This document shows, piece after piece, positions 6,875 to 7,111 of a stretch of DNA of 7,111 nucleotides (its first letter is position 1; each line of letters begins with the position of its first letter). A model generated the notes under the pieces. That model was given only the letters and a program-made list of their open reading frames with translations. It ran no database searches and was not told where the DNA came from. The DNA comes from Massilia sp. UBA2604 (GTDB lineage Bacteria; Pseudomonadota; Gammaproteobacteria; Burkholderiales; Burkholderiaceae_D). The translations under genes and the position numbers were made by a program. The DNA is taken from the NCBI GenBank assembly GCA_002339265.1, contig DDKG01000242.1:3635-10745 (forward strand), given 5' to 3'.

Positions 6875-7111
6875 TTATTCTTGCCGCAGCCGGCGCTGGC
6901 GCACCGCCGCCGCCAATCCTTCCAGCACCCCCACACTGGTATCCCAGTCAATGCAGCCATCGGTCACCGACTGGCCATAGGTCAGCTCCTTGCCCGGCAC
7001 CAGGTCCTGGCGTCCGGCCACCAGGTGCGACTCGATCATCACGCCGACGATGCGGTCGTCGCCGCCCGCGATCTGGGCCGCGATGTCGGCGCACACCGGC
7101 ACCTGGTTCTC
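6875..7111 (-). CDS. aroG: 3-deoxy-7-phosphoheptulonate (DAHP) synthase, C-terminal part (partial, N-terminus beyond window)
   Basis: This enzyme condenses phosphoenolpyruvate with erythrose 4-phosphate, the first step of the shikimate pathway to aromatic amino acids. Only the last 78 codons are present, continuing past the right edge and ending at TAA 6877-6875. The conserved segments are VCADIAAQIAGG, IVGVMIESHLVAGRQ, and LTYGQSVTDGCIDW, which line up with the C-terminus of the type I AroF/AroG/AroH enzymes of Escherichia coli. E and H of IESHL and D of VTDGCIDW fall in the conserved metal- and substrate-binding part of the barrel. Which isozyme this is, and so which amino acid inhibits it, cannot be told because the regulatory N-terminal part is outside the window. 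It is convergent with the receptor gene and probably unrelated in function. Confidence 0.93.
   Translation of the reverse strand, partial: ENQVPVCADIAAQIAGGDDRIVGVMIESHLVAGRQDLVPGKELTYGQSVTDGCIDWDTSVGVLEGLAAAVRQRRLRQE

Noticed and set aside
1..7111. CRISPR arrays, tRNA/rRNA genes, insertion sequences, phage or toxin genes
   Set aside because: I looked for repeat-spacer patterns, terminal inverted repeats with a transposase, and tRNA-like sequences and found none.

Overview
The window looks like chromosomal DNA from a GC-rich Gram-negative bacterium, most likely a betaproteobacterium of the Massilia/Duganella type (Oxalobacteraceae). This placement is inferred from codon use and from the style of the receptor and shikimate-pathway proteins. 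It could not be tested by a search.

Layout: (1) Bases 1-3364, minus strand, hold three tightly overlapping genes of an oligopeptide/dipeptide-type ABC importer. In transcription order they are a DppB-like permease, a DppC-like permease, and a fused two-domain ATPase that runs off the left edge just after the signature motif of its second ABC domain. No substrate-binding protein is in the window. (2) Bases 3365-3897 are a divergent intergenic region. Most of it (about 3485-3850) is strikingly AT-rich compared with its flanks and holds several candidate regulatory elements. (3) Bases 3898-6810, plus strand, encode a 970-residue TonB-dependent outer-membrane receptor with signal peptide, plug, barrel and terminal phenylalanine. 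(4) A perfect 30-bp palindrome at 6827-6856 is a shared terminator between convergent genes. (5) Bases 6875-7111, minus strand, are the C-terminal end of a DAHP synthase (aroG type), the first enzyme of aromatic amino acid synthesis.

How the parts may work together: the receptor would move a substrate across the outer membrane using TonB energy, and the ABC importer would move a peptide-like substrate across the inner membrane. Their head-to-head arrangement over a regulatory-looking AT-rich region suggests one co-regulated uptake route, but the shared substrate is inference. The aroG end belongs to a separate, convergent unit.

I do not see a clearly novel system. All coding regions belong to familiar families. 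The most interesting material is the intergenic region: a CRP-like site inside an 11-bp-phased direct repeat, nested dyads, and a plausible promoter for the receptor.
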